Below, in pieces: positions 46,029 through 55,588 of a stretch of 64,000 nucleotides of DNA. The stretch comes from Burkholderiales bacterium (GTDB taxonomy: Bacteria > Pseudomonadota > Gammaproteobacteria > Burkholderiales > SG8-41), in NCBI GenBank assembly GCA_019749945.1, contig JAIEPF010000017.1, positions 26,377-90,376 on the forward strand, read 5' to 3'. The translations under genes were made by a program, and so were the position numbers. The notes beneath the pieces were generated by a model, which was not told the DNA's origin, did no database searches, and saw nothing but the letters and a program-made list of their open reading frames with translations. Position 1 is the first letter of the stretch; every line of letters starts with the position of its first letter.

Positions 46029-46236
46029 CCTCGTGGCCTTCGTCGAAGGCCCGGCGTGTTCTCGCGGCGTTATACCGGAATGGCGGACGCTTAAACGCCA
46101 GTCCGGATCACACAAAACTCTTGCTCGTCCCGGCAGCCCCGATTTTGTATTCGCGTTTCACGATGGCGAGGAGATTGGTCCCAGAATGCTTGTGCGTATT
46201 GCCAAACACACAGGGCTGAAGCCCGGGGATTTGTGA
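46025..46236 (+). pseudogene. hicA: HicA-type toxin gene disrupted by a one-base deletion
   Basis: The frame starting at 46025 reads MTSWPSSKARRVLAALYRNG and then leaves HicA similarity. The next frame continues TLKRQSGSHKTLARPGSPDF...MLVRIAKHTGLKPGDL to a stop at 46236. HicA proteins have NGW-x-L-x-RQ-x-GSH here. The DNA AATGGCGGACGCTT would read NGWTL if one T stood between GGC and GG near 46084-46085. The RNA-binding His (GSH) is in the displaced part, so the toxin cannot be made from the sequence as given. Confidence 0.8.
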
Positions 46237-46325
46237 GCGCGGTGGTTTGCGATTCCGTATTACCCTGAGCAATTGGCAATCGCTTCAAGGGTTTACCGCG
46301 ACCCTGCTGAAAAGCCCTTTTTGCA

Positions 46326-46354
46326 TTGGGTGCGCTGTCAAATATCGGTAAAAT
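46326..46354 (+). promoter_or_regulatory. Candidate promoter of scpA-scpB
   Basis: TTGGGT (46326-46331), 17 bases, TAAAAT (46349-46354). A start near 46361 would leave an 80-base leader to the scpA ATG at 46444. Weak -35. The remainder of 46237-46443 shows no gene. Confidence 0.4.
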
Positions 46355-46443
46355 ACGCCGATGCAACACCCACAAAATCAACAATACAGCCCGCAGCAGC
46401 AGCCATTGTCCGGCCGTTGTGGTCTTCGCAGCAAATTCCAGTC

Positions 46444-47274
46444 ATGAGTGAAGCCGAAGCCCCCGCCGTTGGGGCCGCTATTGTCGAGCCGGGGCTGGTC
46501 GCCAAGGTCTACGGCCAGCCGATGCTGGAGATGCCGCAGGATCTGTATATCCCGCCGGATGCGCTGGAAGTCTTCCTGGAGCAGTTCGAAGGGCCGCTGG
46601 ACCTGCTGCTGTACCTGATCCGCAAGGAAAACATCAGCGTCCTCGAAATTCCGATGGCGAAGCTGACGCTGCAGTATCTGGAATACGTCGAGCTGATGCG
46701 TTCGCAGCAACTGGAGCTGGCGGCGGAATATCTGCTGATGGCGGCGATGCTGATCGAAATCAAGTCGCGCATGCTGCTGCCGCGGCCGGCCAGCACCGAT
46801 ATCGAGGAAGACCCGCGCGCCGAGCTGGTGCGCCGGCTGATGGAATACGAGCAGATGAAGCTCGCGGCGCAGAAACTCAACGAAGTGCCGCAGGCGGGCC
46901 GCGATTTCACCGTGGTGCAGGTGCTGTTCGAGCGCGAGGCTTCGCTCCGTTTGCCGGACGTGAACATCGAAGACCTGAAAATGGCCTGGCTGACCATCCT
47001 GCAGCGCGCGTCGATGGTCCAGCATCACCGGATCACCCGCGAGGAGCTGTCGGTGCGTTCGCACATGACGCGCATCCTGCGCATCCTGCAGACCGAGGAA
47101 TTCGTCGAGTTCACCAAGCTGTTCACACCGGAGCAGGGCGTGCCGGTGCTGGTGGTGTCTTTCCTTGCGGTGCTGGAGCTGGCCAAGGAGACGCTGATTG
47201 AAGTCAGCCAGGAAGAAGCGTACACGCCGATTTACGTCAAACTCAGAGGCGGCCAGCTGGCTGCCGTGAAATAA
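46444..47274 (+). CDS. scpA: Segregation and condensation protein A
   Basis: 276 aa from the ATG at 46444 ([10 protein letters not shown]). The frame extends upstream to a TTG at 46273 without support. The kleisin N-terminal signature is [34 protein letters not shown], followed by [23 protein letters not shown]. It links SMC heads and binds ScpB. Followed after 7 bases by scpB. Confidence 0.93.
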   Translation: MSEAEAPAVGAAIVEPGLVAKVYGQPMLEMPQDLYIPPDALEVFLEQFEGPLDLLLYLIRKENISVLEIPMAKLTLQYLEYVELMRSQQLELAAEYLLMAAMLIEIKSRMLLPRPASTDIEEDPRAELVRRLMEYEQMKLAAQKLNEVPQAGRDFTVVQVLFEREASLRLPDVNIEDLKMAWLTILQRASMVQHHRITREELSVRSHMTRILRILQTEEFVEFTKLFTPEQGVPVLVVSFLAVLELAKETLIEVSQEEAYTPIYVKLRGGQLAAVK

Positions 47275-47281
47275 GAGCGCC

Positions 47282-48052
47282 ATGGAAGAAGAAAACAACA
47301 GTCAGGAAGAAATGAGCGGCGAAACCGGTGCTGTGGAGGAAAGCAGCCTCGATCTTGCGCAGATCAAGCATGTGCTGGAGACCGCATTGCTGGTCACCCA
47401 GGAACCGATGTCGCTGCATGACCTGAAAAAACTGTTCGACGAAAAACTCGACAACAACACGCTGCGCAAAGTGCTCGATGATCTGCGCGCCGACTGGGAG
47501 GGTCGCGGCGTGGAACTGGTCAGTGTCGCCACCGGCTGGCGCTTCCGCGCGCGTCCCGAGTCACAGAAATTCCTTGATCGCCTGGATCCGCAGAAGCCGC
47601 CGAAGTACTCCCGGGCCGTGCTGGAAACCCTGGCAATTATCGTTTATAAACAACCGGTTACGCGTGGTGATATCGAGCAAATCCGCGGCGTCACGGTGTC
47701 GCCCGGCATCCTCAAGGCATTGGAAGCGCGGGGCTGGATCGACGTCATCGGCCATCGCGAAGTGCCGGGCCGTCCGGAGATTTTTGCCACCACCAAGTCT
47801 TTTCTTGATGACCTGAACCTGCGTTCGCTGGAAGAACTGCCGCCCTTGTCGGAGCTCGGCAGCCTGGTCGAGCAGACGCCGAACGCGCCGATGGACCTTG
47901 ATGCGGCGTTTGCGCCGGCGGAGCCGGTCAGCATGGGCGAGGGCCTGATGGATGGTGACGAGGCCGATGACGCCGAAGGCGGGCCGGCGCAATCCGCTGC
48001 TGCTGCAGAAGACGAAACCGTCGCAGTGCCGGCCTCCGCGCAACTGCACTAA
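47282..48052 (+). CDS. scpB: Segregation and condensation protein B
   Basis: 256 aa. Two winged-helix domains (about 20-190). Diagnostic stretches are [25 protein letters not shown] and [29 protein letters not shown]. An acidic Ala-rich tail of about 60 residues follows. It forms a dimer that bridges ScpA in the SMC complex. Confidence 0.93.
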   Translation: MEEENNSQEEMSGETGAVEESSLDLAQIKHVLETALLVTQEPMSLHDLKKLFDEKLDNNTLRKVLDDLRADWEGRGVELVSVATGWRFRARPESQKFLDRLDPQKPPKYSRAVLETLAIIVYKQPVTRGDIEQIRGVTVSPGILKALEARGWIDVIGHREVPGRPEIFATTKSFLDDLNLRSLEELPPLSELGSLVEQTPNAPMDLDAAFAPAEPVSMGEGLMDGDEADDAEGGPAQSAAAAEDETVAVPASAQLH

Positions 48053-48072
48053 GCCTGCTCAGCCAGTGAGAT

Positions 48073-50154
48073 TCAGGCAGTGAGTCGACGATAGATGTCG
48101 GCCACTTTCAGCGGCAGCCGTTCCACGTGATCCACCAGCGTCCAGTTCACCGGGCCGTAGAGGTGCGGCAGGTAGTCGCGCGCTTCGTGGTCGATGGTGA
48201 TGCAGAAGGGCTTGATGCCGGTGTGATGCGCTTCAATCAAGGCCTGCCGCGTGTCCTCGATGCCGTATTCGCCGCGGTAATGGTCGCTGTAATCATCCGG
48301 TTTGCCGTCTGACAGCGTGACCAGCAGGCGGGTCCGTGCATCAACCCCGTTCAACAGTTTCGTCAGGTGGCGGATCGCGACACCCATGCGCGTGTAATCC
48401 TGCGGCGTGATGCCGGCGATACGTTGTTTGACATTGTCATCGTAGGCTTCGTCAAAGCGCTTGATGCGGAAAATCTCGCAGCGTTTGCGGGTGACGCCGG
48501 AGAAACCGTAAATCGCGTAACGGTCGCCCAGCACTTCCAGCGCCTCGCACAACATCACCAGCGATTCGCGCTCGGCATCGTTGATCCAGCCCTTGGTCGA
48601 GCCGCTCATGTCGATCATGAACAGGGCGGCGAGGTCGCGTTCGGCCTTGTGGCGCCGGGTCAGCAGGCGGTCCGGCAGTTCCATGCCGCTCTTGAGGTCG
48701 GCGTATCCCGCCACCAGTGCATCGAAGTCGATGTCGTCACCCGTGGCCTGGCGTTTCAGCAGGCGGTCTTCGTCGCGCAGCATTTCGAAGCTGCGCTTGA
48801 GTTGCACGACCTGCGGCCGGTAGCGGGCGAGGGTGTCTTCGACAAAGCCGTTGTCGACGGGCGCCACATCCAGCTCGCGCAGCAAGCACCAGTCCTTGCG
48901 GTAGTGCCGGCGCTTGTGGTCCCACTCGTTGTAGAGATGGGTGCCGGTTTCGTCATTGGCGATGGCTGTGCCGTTATCGGCGGATTCGTTATCCGTGGCT
49001 TGAGCCTGATTGCCGGAACCGGCGGCGTGCAGGTAATCGTCGGGAATTTCGCCGAGATCCTGCAGGATGGAGTCGAGCAGTTGCGCGACATGCCCGGGCG
49101 GTGCCATGGGCATGCCGTCAATGCGGATTTCGACATCGAAGTCGCCGGAAGCGCCCGGAGCAGGCTTGGCCTGGATTTCGATGCGGTCCCCGGCGGTTGC
49201 TTGCGGCGCTTTGTCGGTTGCTTGTTCCGGCAGCAGTTGCGCCAGCGCTTCGGCCAGCGCGCTGCGTTCGCGTTTCAGGCGTGCGGCGCGTGTGCTTGAG
49301 GCTTCGGCACGCAATGTGGTGTGGTGCGGCAGCGACGGCACTTCGAATTGATCGTACAAACCGGTCAGAAGCCTGAGGCTGTCCTGCACGGTGGCGGAGG
49401 GATCCTGCAGCACGGCGCAGCGCGGATCGCTTGTATGGCCGCGCAGCCGGGCGAGATCGCGGCCGATGCCGGGCAGCACCGCGGCGATGCGGCTTTCGAG
49501 GCGCAGCGTTTCGAAATGACTGAGCAGACTCAGCGCACGATGCTGATCGGCATAAGCGGCGCAGGCGGCAATGACATCGGTGTGGAAAGTGCCATAACGG
49601 CCCTGCGCCCACAACAGCGTGATCAGGACTTTGTAGAGATTGAAATTGGCGGCGGCATCGTTGAACACCGCGATGCGCGGCGGCAGGAACAGGGTTTCGG
49701 TATCGGTGTACGGCTCGGCCGCAACATCGAGTTTCATTCGGCGTCCGGCGAGTCCGCAGGCATAGAGTTCGAGCACGACTGCGTGTTGTGCGAAGGCGGC
49801 GGCGTGTGCGTCCGCAGCCGATGGCAGCCAGAGGTCGATTTGTTTGAACACCTGGCTGCCGTGATACAGGCCGTCGCGGTCATAGGTGTCCAGCGCCTCC
49901 AGGATCCAGGCTTCGGCTGCGGCAGTATCCATTTTGGCCAGGGCCGCAGGTGCCGCGGCGGCAAACTGGTAGGCCATTTCGTAATTGCTGCGGTCGATGA
50001 CTTCGACCCAGTGCAAAACAAAATCCTGCTGCTCACGGCCGAGCGCTGCCAGCCGTTCAGCGAGTGGTGCGGCGGTGCGCCGCGATGACAGTACCGGGCC
50101 CAGCAGGTAGTCGAGCCGATGCGTGAGTTCGGTGATGGATAGCGGGACAGTCAT
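48073..50154 (-). CDS. VWA-domain protein, NorD/CbbO family
   Basis: 693 aa. The C-terminal VWA domain (about 490-690) has the MIDAS motif MIDMSGSTKG, then LVTLSDGKPDDYSDHYRGEYGIEDTR. The N-terminal 480 residues match the long helical region of NorD/CbbO activators. CbbO and NorD work with MoxR-type AAA proteins (CbbQ/NorQ) to activate Rubisco or nitric oxide reductase. The partner is encoded 126 bases upstream. Neither Rubisco nor nor genes occur in the window, so the client is open. Confidence 0.85.
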   Translation of the reverse strand: MTVPLSITELTHRLDYLLGPVLSSRRTAAPLAERLAALGREQQDFVLHWVEVIDRSNYEMAYQFAAAAPAALAKMDTAAAEAWILEALDTYDRDGLYHGSQVFKQIDLWLPSAADAHAAAFAQHAVVLELYACGLAGRRMKLDVAAEPYTDTETLFLPPRIAVFNDAAANFNLYKVLITLLWAQGRYGTFHTDVIAACAAYADQHRALSLLSHFETLRLESRIAAVLPGIGRDLARLRGHTSDPRCAVLQDPSATVQDSLRLLTGLYDQFEVPSLPHHTTLRAEASSTRAARLKRERSALAEALAQLLPEQATDKAPQATAGDRIEIQAKPAPGASGDFDVEIRIDGMPMAPPGHVAQLLDSILQDLGEIPDDYLHAAGSGNQAQATDNESADNGTAIANDETGTHLYNEWDHKRRHYRKDWCLLRELDVAPVDNGFVEDTLARYRPQVVQLKRSFEMLRDEDRLLKRQATGDDIDFDALVAGYADLKSGMELPDRLLTRRHKAERDLAALFMIDMSGSTKGWINDAERESLVMLCEALEVLGDRYAIYGFSGVTRKRCEIFRIKRFDEAYDDNVKQRIAGITPQDYTRMGVAIRHLTKLLNGVDARTRLLVTLSDGKPDDYSDHYRGEYGIEDTRQALIEAHHTGIKPFCITIDHEARDYLPHLYGPVNWTLVDHVERLPLKVADIYRRLTA

Positions 50155-50184
50155 GCGACTCGGGTTATTCAGATTTTACTGCTT

Positions 50185-50262
50185 CCGTTCGCTCTGAGCC
50201 CTTCGGCAGGCTCAGGACAGGCCTTGTCGAAGGGCGGGCTTCGACAAGCTCAGCCCGAACGG
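50185..50262. repeat. REP-type compound repeat between norQ- and norD-like genes
   Basis: CCGTTCGCTCTGAGCCCTTC then GGCAGGCTCAGG, GCCTTGTCGAAGGGCGGGCT and TCGACAAGCTCAGCCCGAAC. Two nested units form hairpins. Fourth locus of the family in the window, sitting inside what should be an operon. Confidence 0.85.
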
Positions 50263-50279
50263 TGTGTACATTGGGTCAG

Positions 50280-51113
50280 TTAGAACACCGAGGACACGAA
50301 CTCGTCGATCGCGCGCAGCATTTCCGGATCGTCGGACAAGGCTTCGGCAATCGCGCCATGGCAGGCGGCGGCCGGCGGGATGCCGCGGGCGATCAGTTTG
50401 GCGGCGTGCACCAGCAGCCGGGTTGAGGCGCCTTCATCGAGGCCGTTGCCCTTGAGGTTGCGGGTCATCTGCGCCAGCCGCACCAGCGCCGTCGCGATGG
50501 CGGCATCGGCGCCGGTTTCAGTGCGGATGATTTTTTCTTCGAGCACGGCGTTCGGGTACTGGAATTCGATGGCGACAAAACGCTGGCGGGTGCTGTGTTT
50601 CAATTCCTTCAACACGCTTTGATAACCGGGGTTGTACGACATCGCGAGCAAAAACTCCGGTGGCGCCTGCAGCAGTTCACCGCGCTTTTCCATCGGCAGC
50701 ATGCGCCGGTCGTCGGCCAGCGGGTGGATCACCACCGTGGTGTCGCGCCGCGCTTCGACGACTTCATCGAGATAACAGATCGCACCGCTGCGTACGGCGC
50801 GCGCCAGCGGACCGTCGATCCACACCGTTTCGTTGCTGGTGATCAGGTAACGGCCGACCAGATCGGCGGCGGTGAGGTCATCGTGGCAGGACACGGTGAT
50901 CAGCGGGCGCTTCAAGCGCCAGGCCATGTGTTCGATGAATCGGGTCTTGCCGCAGCCTGTGGGGCCTTTCAGCAGCACCGGTAATTGACTGGCATGGGCG
51001 GCTTCGAACAGCGCGATTTCGCCGCCGACCGGCTCGTAGTACGGCTCGGCCGCGATGATGCGGGCTTCGCCCTGCGCAGGCCGGGTGTTCAGCGGGGTTG
51101 CTCGGCTGGCCAC
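50280..51113 (-). CDS. AAA ATPase, CbbQ/NirQ/NorQ family
   Basis: 277 aa MoxR-type AAA+ protein. Walker A is GPTGCGKT, followed by [16 protein letters not shown]. Walker B is [10 protein letters not shown], sensor 1 lies in [11 protein letters not shown], and the Arg finger region is [11 protein letters not shown]. It ends with the CbbQ C-terminal domain. It remodels a metalloenzyme together with the NorD/CbbO protein. Confidence 0.9.
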   Translation of the reverse strand: MASRATPLNTRPAQGEARIIAAEPYYEPVGGEIALFEAAHASQLPVLLKGPTGCGKTRFIEHMAWRLKRPLITVSCHDDLTAADLVGRYLITSNETVWIDGPLARAVRSGAICYLDEVVEARRDTTVVIHPLADDRRMLPMEKRGELLQAPPEFLLAMSYNPGYQSVLKELKHSTRQRFVAIEFQYPNAVLEEKIIRTETGADAAIATALVRLAQMTRNLKGNGLDEGASTRLLVHAAKLIARGIPPAAACHGAIAEALSDDPEMLRAIDEFVSSVF

Positions 51114-51189
51114 GGTTCAGCGATCCGCTGCACGAGAGGGATGGGTGGGCATGGTGCTTGGCTGTGGGTTATTATATAAATATTTGATT

Positions 51190-51720
51190 TTATTGATTAT
51201 TTTTTTCAAACCCGGGCACTGGCCGGATTTCGAATTCAAGGGTTTGCAGGTCGCCGAACACATAGGTGGTCGCGGCGCTGACGCCGGCGACGCTGCCGGG
51301 ATCGATGCGCAGGGTCTCGCCGCCCCGGATGTTGCGGATGCGTTCGATGACGGCGCGGTGTTCATGGCCGTTGCAGACGAGATCGAAGTCGCCGGTCAGC
51401 GCCATCGCCTTGGCGTAATGCGGGTAGTGCACCATGAAAATCCGCCGCTCCGCGAGCACCAGCGATGCGTCCTGGCCGTGATAGTGCAGGCGGTTTTTCG
51501 GATCCTGGGCCCACTTCGACAGGTAATACAGGTCGCCGGTGTTGTTGCCGTGGATCATGTGGATCGGCAGGCCGAATCCGACAATGGCATGCAATGTGGA
51601 CGGCGCGACGAGATCGCCGCAGTGCAATATAAGCTGCGCGCCCAGCGCCTTGGCTTCGGCAATCGCGGCGGCCAGGGGTTCGCGGTGGTCGTGGCTGTCA
51701 GAGACAATGCAGATTTTCAG
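51190..51720 (-). CDS. YfcE/MJ0936-type metallophosphoesterase
   Basis: 176 aa if it starts at the CTG at 51720, giving KICIVSDSHDHREPL, the standard family N-terminus. GGAGG stands 6 bases before this CTG. The only in-frame ATG is at 51759 and adds 13 odd residues that span the Shine-Dalgarno. Dimetal motifs are SDSHDH, LHCGDLV, IHGNNTGD, MVHYPHYA and NGHEHRA. It is probably a phosphodiesterase. Substrate unknown. Confidence 0.82.
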   Translation of the reverse strand: MKICIVSDSHDHREPLAAAIAEAKALGAQLILHCGDLVAPSTLHAIVGFGLPIHMIHGNNTGDLYYLSKWAQDPKNRLHYHGQDASLVLAERRIFMVHYPHYAKAMALTGDFDLVCNGHEHRAVIERIRNIRGGETLRIDPGSVAGVSAATTYVFGDLQTLEFEIRPVPGFEKNNQ

Positions 51721-51850
51721 GGGATACCTCCATGGTTGGGCGATTCTACTCCGCGCCATCCCAAGTATTTTCTATGGCGACATAACCTTTTTTTTACTTG
51801 TGCGGGGCAAGGCCTGTTTAGAATCAGCGCAGAAAAGAGGAGGGAGGCAG

Positions 51851-52690
51851 ATGTTTACTAGCAATCCGTTCGCCGGGCTTACGGCGTCCGTTTCGCCCGC
51901 CATGATGCAGACTTACGTCATCATCATGGTTCTGTTGGTCATCGCGGGCACCTTGTTCGATATTATCCACAAAGGCAGCGCCCGATATTTTTTCGAGAAC
52001 ATGCGCAAGTCGAAAGCCCAAGCGAAAAAGCAGGTCGGCGGCGGCGAACTGGTCTCGATCGCGGTCCAGACCGCGGTCGTTGATGTGCTGGCTTCCGGCG
52101 AGTTCTGCAACATGCGCCGGCGCATCGCGCACCTGCTGACGATGTACGGCTTCCTGCTTTATGTCGGCACCACCGTGCTGATGGTGTTCTGCTACCCGAC
52201 GGCTGCCACGGCGATGCCGGCGATCGTGCCGCAACTGTGGTGGCTCGGCGGGCTGATGGTCTGCGTCGGCGGCTACTGGTTCTGGTTTTTCATCCGGGTT
52301 GATGTCGCCGCCGAGGGCAATTCGCCGTTCCGCGTGATGCGCGCCGACCTGTTCGTGCTGTCGCTGCTGGCCAGCGTGACGCTGGGCCTCATCTGGGCAT
52401 GGATGCAGGCGAAGGGCATGGCGGGATCGACAGTGCTGTTCGGCCTCTACATCATTGCCACCACCGTGCTCTTCGGGTCGGTGGCGTGGTCGAAGTTCGC
52501 CCACATGTTTTTCAAGCCCGCCGCGGCTTTCGAGAAAAGGCTGTCCAAGGCCAATGGCACCGCCGAGAATCTGCCGACGCTGTCCCGCGACGATCCCGAA
52601 CAGCAGAAAAGACACTCGATGGAACTGTTGCGGGACGCCCCGATGAACATGGGGCTCGGCATCAAGCGCGAAGCGCCCCGTCACCATTAA
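51851..52690 (+). CDS. aprM: APS reductase membrane anchor AprM
   Basis: 279 aa with about five membrane segments (25-45, 95-118, 130-155, 172-195 and 205-225). An AGGGAGG lies 4 bases before the ATG. It is followed after 46 bases by aprB. The N-terminal half resembles quinone-interacting membrane anchors (RIAHLLTMYGFLLYVGTTVLMVF with a conserved His). In sulfur-oxidising Betaproteobacteria AprM takes the place of QmoABC and passes electrons from AprBA to the quinone pool. Identification is by position and topology. Confidence 0.82.
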   Translation: MFTSNPFAGLTASVSPAMMQTYVIIMVLLVIAGTLFDIIHKGSARYFFENMRKSKAQAKKQVGGGELVSIAVQTAVVDVLASGEFCNMRRRIAHLLTMYGFLLYVGTTVLMVFCYPTAATAMPAIVPQLWWLGGLMVCVGGYWFWFFIRVDVAAEGNSPFRVMRADLFVLSLLASVTLGLIWAWMQAKGMAGSTVLFGLYIIATTVLFGSVAWSKFAHMFFKPAAAFEKRLSKANGTAENLPTLSRDDPEQQKRHSMELLRDAPMNMGLGIKREAPRHH

Positions 52691-52736
52691 ACACCCCGCA
52701 AGTTCCATCGCAACAAATCAAGGAGCTGACTGACTT

Positions 52737-53216
52737 ATGCCTACCTTTGTTTATATGACAAGGTGTGACGGATGCGGACATTGCGTCGACATCTGCCCGT
52801 CCGACATCATGCACATCGATGAGACCTATCGCCGTGCCTACAACATCGAACCCAACATGTGCTGGGAGTGTTACTCCTGCGTCAAGGCCTGTCCGCAGAA
52901 TGCGATCGATGTGCGCGGTTATGCCGACTTCGCACCGCTCGGTCACAGCGTGCGTGTGCAACGCGACGAAGAAAAAGGCACGATCGCCTGGAAGATCAAG
53001 TTCCGCAACGGTACGGAAAAGAATTTCCTGTCGCCGATCACCACCAAGCCCTGGGGCACGGCAATCCCCAAACTCGCCGAGGTTCCCGGGCCGAGCAAGG
53101 AAATGCGCGACAGCGAGCTGCTTTATAACGAGCCGAAGTGGATCCGCATGGATGACGGCGGACTGCATACGCTCAAGTCCAATGGTCTGAAAATGAAGAA
53201 AGGCGTGTACTACTGA
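52737..53216 (+). CDS. aprB: Adenylylsulfate reductase beta subunit
   Basis: 159 aa with two [4Fe-4S] sites: CDGCGHCVDICP (residues 10-21) and CWECYSCVKACP (about 42-53). A C-terminal arm (about 90-159) embraces AprA, a known feature of AprB. It carries electrons between the AprA flavin and the membrane anchor. The stop overlaps the aprA ATG (TGATG). Confidence 0.96.
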   Translation: MPTFVYMTRCDGCGHCVDICPSDIMHIDETYRRAYNIEPNMCWECYSCVKACPQNAIDVRGYADFAPLGHSVRVQRDEEKGTIAWKIKFRNGTEKNFLSPITTKPWGTAIPKLAEVPGPSKEMRDSELLYNEPKWIRMDDGGLHTLKSNGLKMKKGVYY

Positions 53217-55084
53217 TGGCTCACTCAACGATCGTCGAAGAAGGCATCGATATTCTGGTCGTCGGTGCGGGCCTTGGCGGCACCGGTGCCGCATGGGAGG
53301 CCAGGTTCTGGGGGCAGGACAAGAAGATTGTCATTGCCGAGAAAGCCAATATCGACCGCTCCGGTGCGGTCGCCCAGGGGCTGTACGCTATCAACTGCTA
53401 CATGGGCACCCGCTGGGGCGAGAACAAGCCGGAAGACCATGTCCGTTACGCCCGCATCGACCTGATGGGGATGGTGCGCGAAGACCTGCTGTTCGACATG
53501 GCGCGTCACGTCGACTCCACGGTGCACCAGTTCGAGGAGTGGGGACTGCCCATCATGAAGGATCCGAAAACCGGGCGCTACCTGCGCGAGGGGCGCTGGC
53601 AGATCATGATTCACGGCGAGTCGTACAAACCCATCGTGGCCGAGGCCGCCAAAAAATCGGCGGACAAGGTGTTCAACCGCATCTGCGTCACCCACCTGCT
53701 GATGGATGACAGCAGGGAGAACCGGGTTGCGGGTGCCGTCGGTTTCAATGTCCGCACCGGCAACTACCACGTCTTCAAGTCCAAGACCGTGATCTGCGGC
53801 GCGGGCGGCGCCTCCAACATCTTCAAACCGCGTTCGGTGGGCGAGGGTTCGGGCCGCACCTGGTATGCGCCCTGGTCGTCGGCGTCCGCCTACGGACTGA
53901 TGATCAATGCCGGCGCCAAAATGACGCAGATGGAAAACCGCATCGTGCTGGCGCGGTTCAAGGACGGTTATGGCCCGGTCGGCGCCTACTTCCTGCACCT
54001 GAAGACCTATACGCAGAACGGCATGGGCGAAGAGTACGAATCGAAATGGTTCCCTGAACTGCAGAAAATGGTCGGCAAGGAATATCTCGACCCGGAAGCC
54101 TCGCACCTGACCCATCGGCCGATTCCGACCTGCCTGCGCAACCATTGCATCATCAGCGAAGTGAATGCCGGCCGCGGCCCCATACACATGGTGACGATGA
54201 AAGCCTTCCAGGATCCGCATCTGGAAGAGGTCGGCTGGGAAAACTTCCTCGGCATGACCGTCGGCCAGGCGGTGCTGTGGGCCGCCACCGACGTCGATCC
54301 CAAGAACGAGAATCCGGAACTGACCACATCCGAGCCCTATGTCATGGGCTCCCACGCCACCGGCTCGGGCGCCTGGTGCTCGGGTCCTGAGGATGTTTCC
54401 CCCCCGGAGTATTTCTGGGGCTACAACCGCATGACAACGATTGAAGGCCTGTTCGGTGCCGGTGACGCCGTCGGCGGCACGCCGCACGCCTTCTCGTCCG
54501 GCTCGTTCACCGAGGGGCGTCTCGCCGCGAAGGCCGCCTGCAAATACATCGACGACGGCAAGGGCGAAGGCATCGTCGTATCCGATGAGCAGATCGAGCG
54601 CCGCAGGAAAGAGATCTTCAAGCCCCTGGAGCATTACCGGATCTACCGTAATGCGATCGTGGCGGGTGATGTCAATCCGCACTACATCAATCCCAAGCAG
54701 GGGCTGGACCGCCTGCAGAAGCTGATGGACGAGTATTGCGGCGGCGTGACCGTCGGCTACATGACCAACGAGAAACTCCTCAGTATCGGTCTGAAGAAGC
54801 TGAAGATCATGGAGGAAGACCTGCAGAACCTGGCGGCGAAGGATATTCACGAACTGCTGCGTGCCTGGGAATTGATGCACCGCCATCGCGCGGCGGAGTG
54901 TGTCACGCAGCACACGCTGTTCCGCAAGGAAACCCGCTGGCCGGGTTACTACTACCGGGGCGACGCGATGAAGGTGGACGACGAGAACTGGCATGTGCTG
55001 ACGGTTTCGCGTCGTGATCCGAAAACCGGCGAATACACCATGGAGAAGGCGCCTTGTTATCACCTGGTTTCGGAAAACGAGTGA
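53216..55084 (+). CDS. aprA: Adenylylsulfate reductase alpha subunit
   Basis: 622 aa flavoprotein of the fumarate-reductase fold. The FAD-binding start is ILVVGAGLGGTGAAWEARFWG. Substrate-site and FAD-site stretches are NIDRSGAVAQGLYAINCYMG, TVICGAGGASNIFKPRS and GLFGAGDAVGGTPHAFSSGSFTEGRLAAK. Together with aprB, aprM and sat this fits oxidation of sulfite plus AMP to APS in the cytoplasm. Both subunits and sat look complete. Confidence 0.97.
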   Translation: MAHSTIVEEGIDILVVGAGLGGTGAAWEARFWGQDKKIVIAEKANIDRSGAVAQGLYAINCYMGTRWGENKPEDHVRYARIDLMGMVREDLLFDMARHVDSTVHQFEEWGLPIMKDPKTGRYLREGRWQIMIHGESYKPIVAEAAKKSADKVFNRICVTHLLMDDSRENRVAGAVGFNVRTGNYHVFKSKTVICGAGGASNIFKPRSVGEGSGRTWYAPWSSASAYGLMINAGAKMTQMENRIVLARFKDGYGPVGAYFLHLKTYTQNGMGEEYESKWFPELQKMVGKEYLDPEASHLTHRPIPTCLRNHCIISEVNAGRGPIHMVTMKAFQDPHLEEVGWENFLGMTVGQAVLWAATDVDPKNENPELTTSEPYVMGSHATGSGAWCSGPEDVSPPEYFWGYNRMTTIEGLFGAGDAVGGTPHAFSSGSFTEGRLAAKAACKYIDDGKGEGIVVSDEQIERRRKEIFKPLEHYRIYRNAIVAGDVNPHYINPKQGLDRLQKLMDEYCGGVTVGYMTNEKLLSIGLKKLKIMEEDLQNLAAKDIHELLRAWELMHRHRAAECVTQHTLFRKETRWPGYYYRGDAMKVDDENWHVLTVSRRDPKTGEYTMEKAPCYHLVSENE

Positions 55085-55160
55085 AACGAGCAAAACGAGT
55101 AGCGATATCTCCGGGCAGCAGTCCGCGTCGGGCTTTCTGCCCGGTGGAGATGGAGCCGGC

Positions 55161-55568
55161 ATGTCGAGTGTCGTGATCCCGATCAAGCCGGTTTCTTCCG
55201 GTCCCGAGGAGCCGCGCCTGAACATCATTGAAAAAACCGATGATGAGATTCTGACCATGGCCAATCTGCTGTGGCGCGATCTCGTCAAGGCGTCGAATGA
55301 GGGTAAATACGGCGAGTTCGCAAAGAACTTTTCCAGTTCCCTGGCGCGCGCCATCGATCAGGTCGTTGCGGGCCACCAGTTCGCCAACAGCGAGCTGGCG
55401 AGGAATCTGTCTGAAGACCTGGATCCGCTCGGCATCATCCGCCGCGGCGAACACGTGACGGTCCTGTACCGGCAGCGGAGCAGCAAAAAGCCGGGTGAAT
55501 GGCTGGGCAGGCTGGTCCTCGGTTATGAGGATGGAAAAGTCAGGATCTTCGGTGCATCCATTTTCTGA
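55161..55568 (+). CDS. Uncharacterised protein in the apr cluster
   Basis: 135 aa from the ATG at 55161, preceded by GGTGGAGATGGAG. The frame extends upstream into aprA without support. It is soluble, with a helical middle (TDDEILTMANLLWRDLVKASNEGKYGEFAKNFSSSLARAIDQV) and a beta-rich end (GEHVTVLYRQRSSKKPGEWLGRLVLGYEDGKVRIFGASIF) that recalls NTF2-like or SnoaL-like folds. It lies 76 bases after aprA in the same direction. No family that I can name. Confidence 0.75.
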   Translation: MSSVVIPIKPVSSGPEEPRLNIIEKTDDEILTMANLLWRDLVKASNEGKYGEFAKNFSSSLARAIDQVVAGHQFANSELARNLSEDLDPLGIIRRGEHVTVLYRQRSSKKPGEWLGRLVLGYEDGKVRIFGASIF

Positions 55569-55588
55569 ACCTTGCGGCGGGATTTAAG

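Noticed and set aside
53225..55354. 709-codon minus-strand open frame over aprA
   Set aside because: aprA is unambiguous on the other strand, and the antisense product has no motif.
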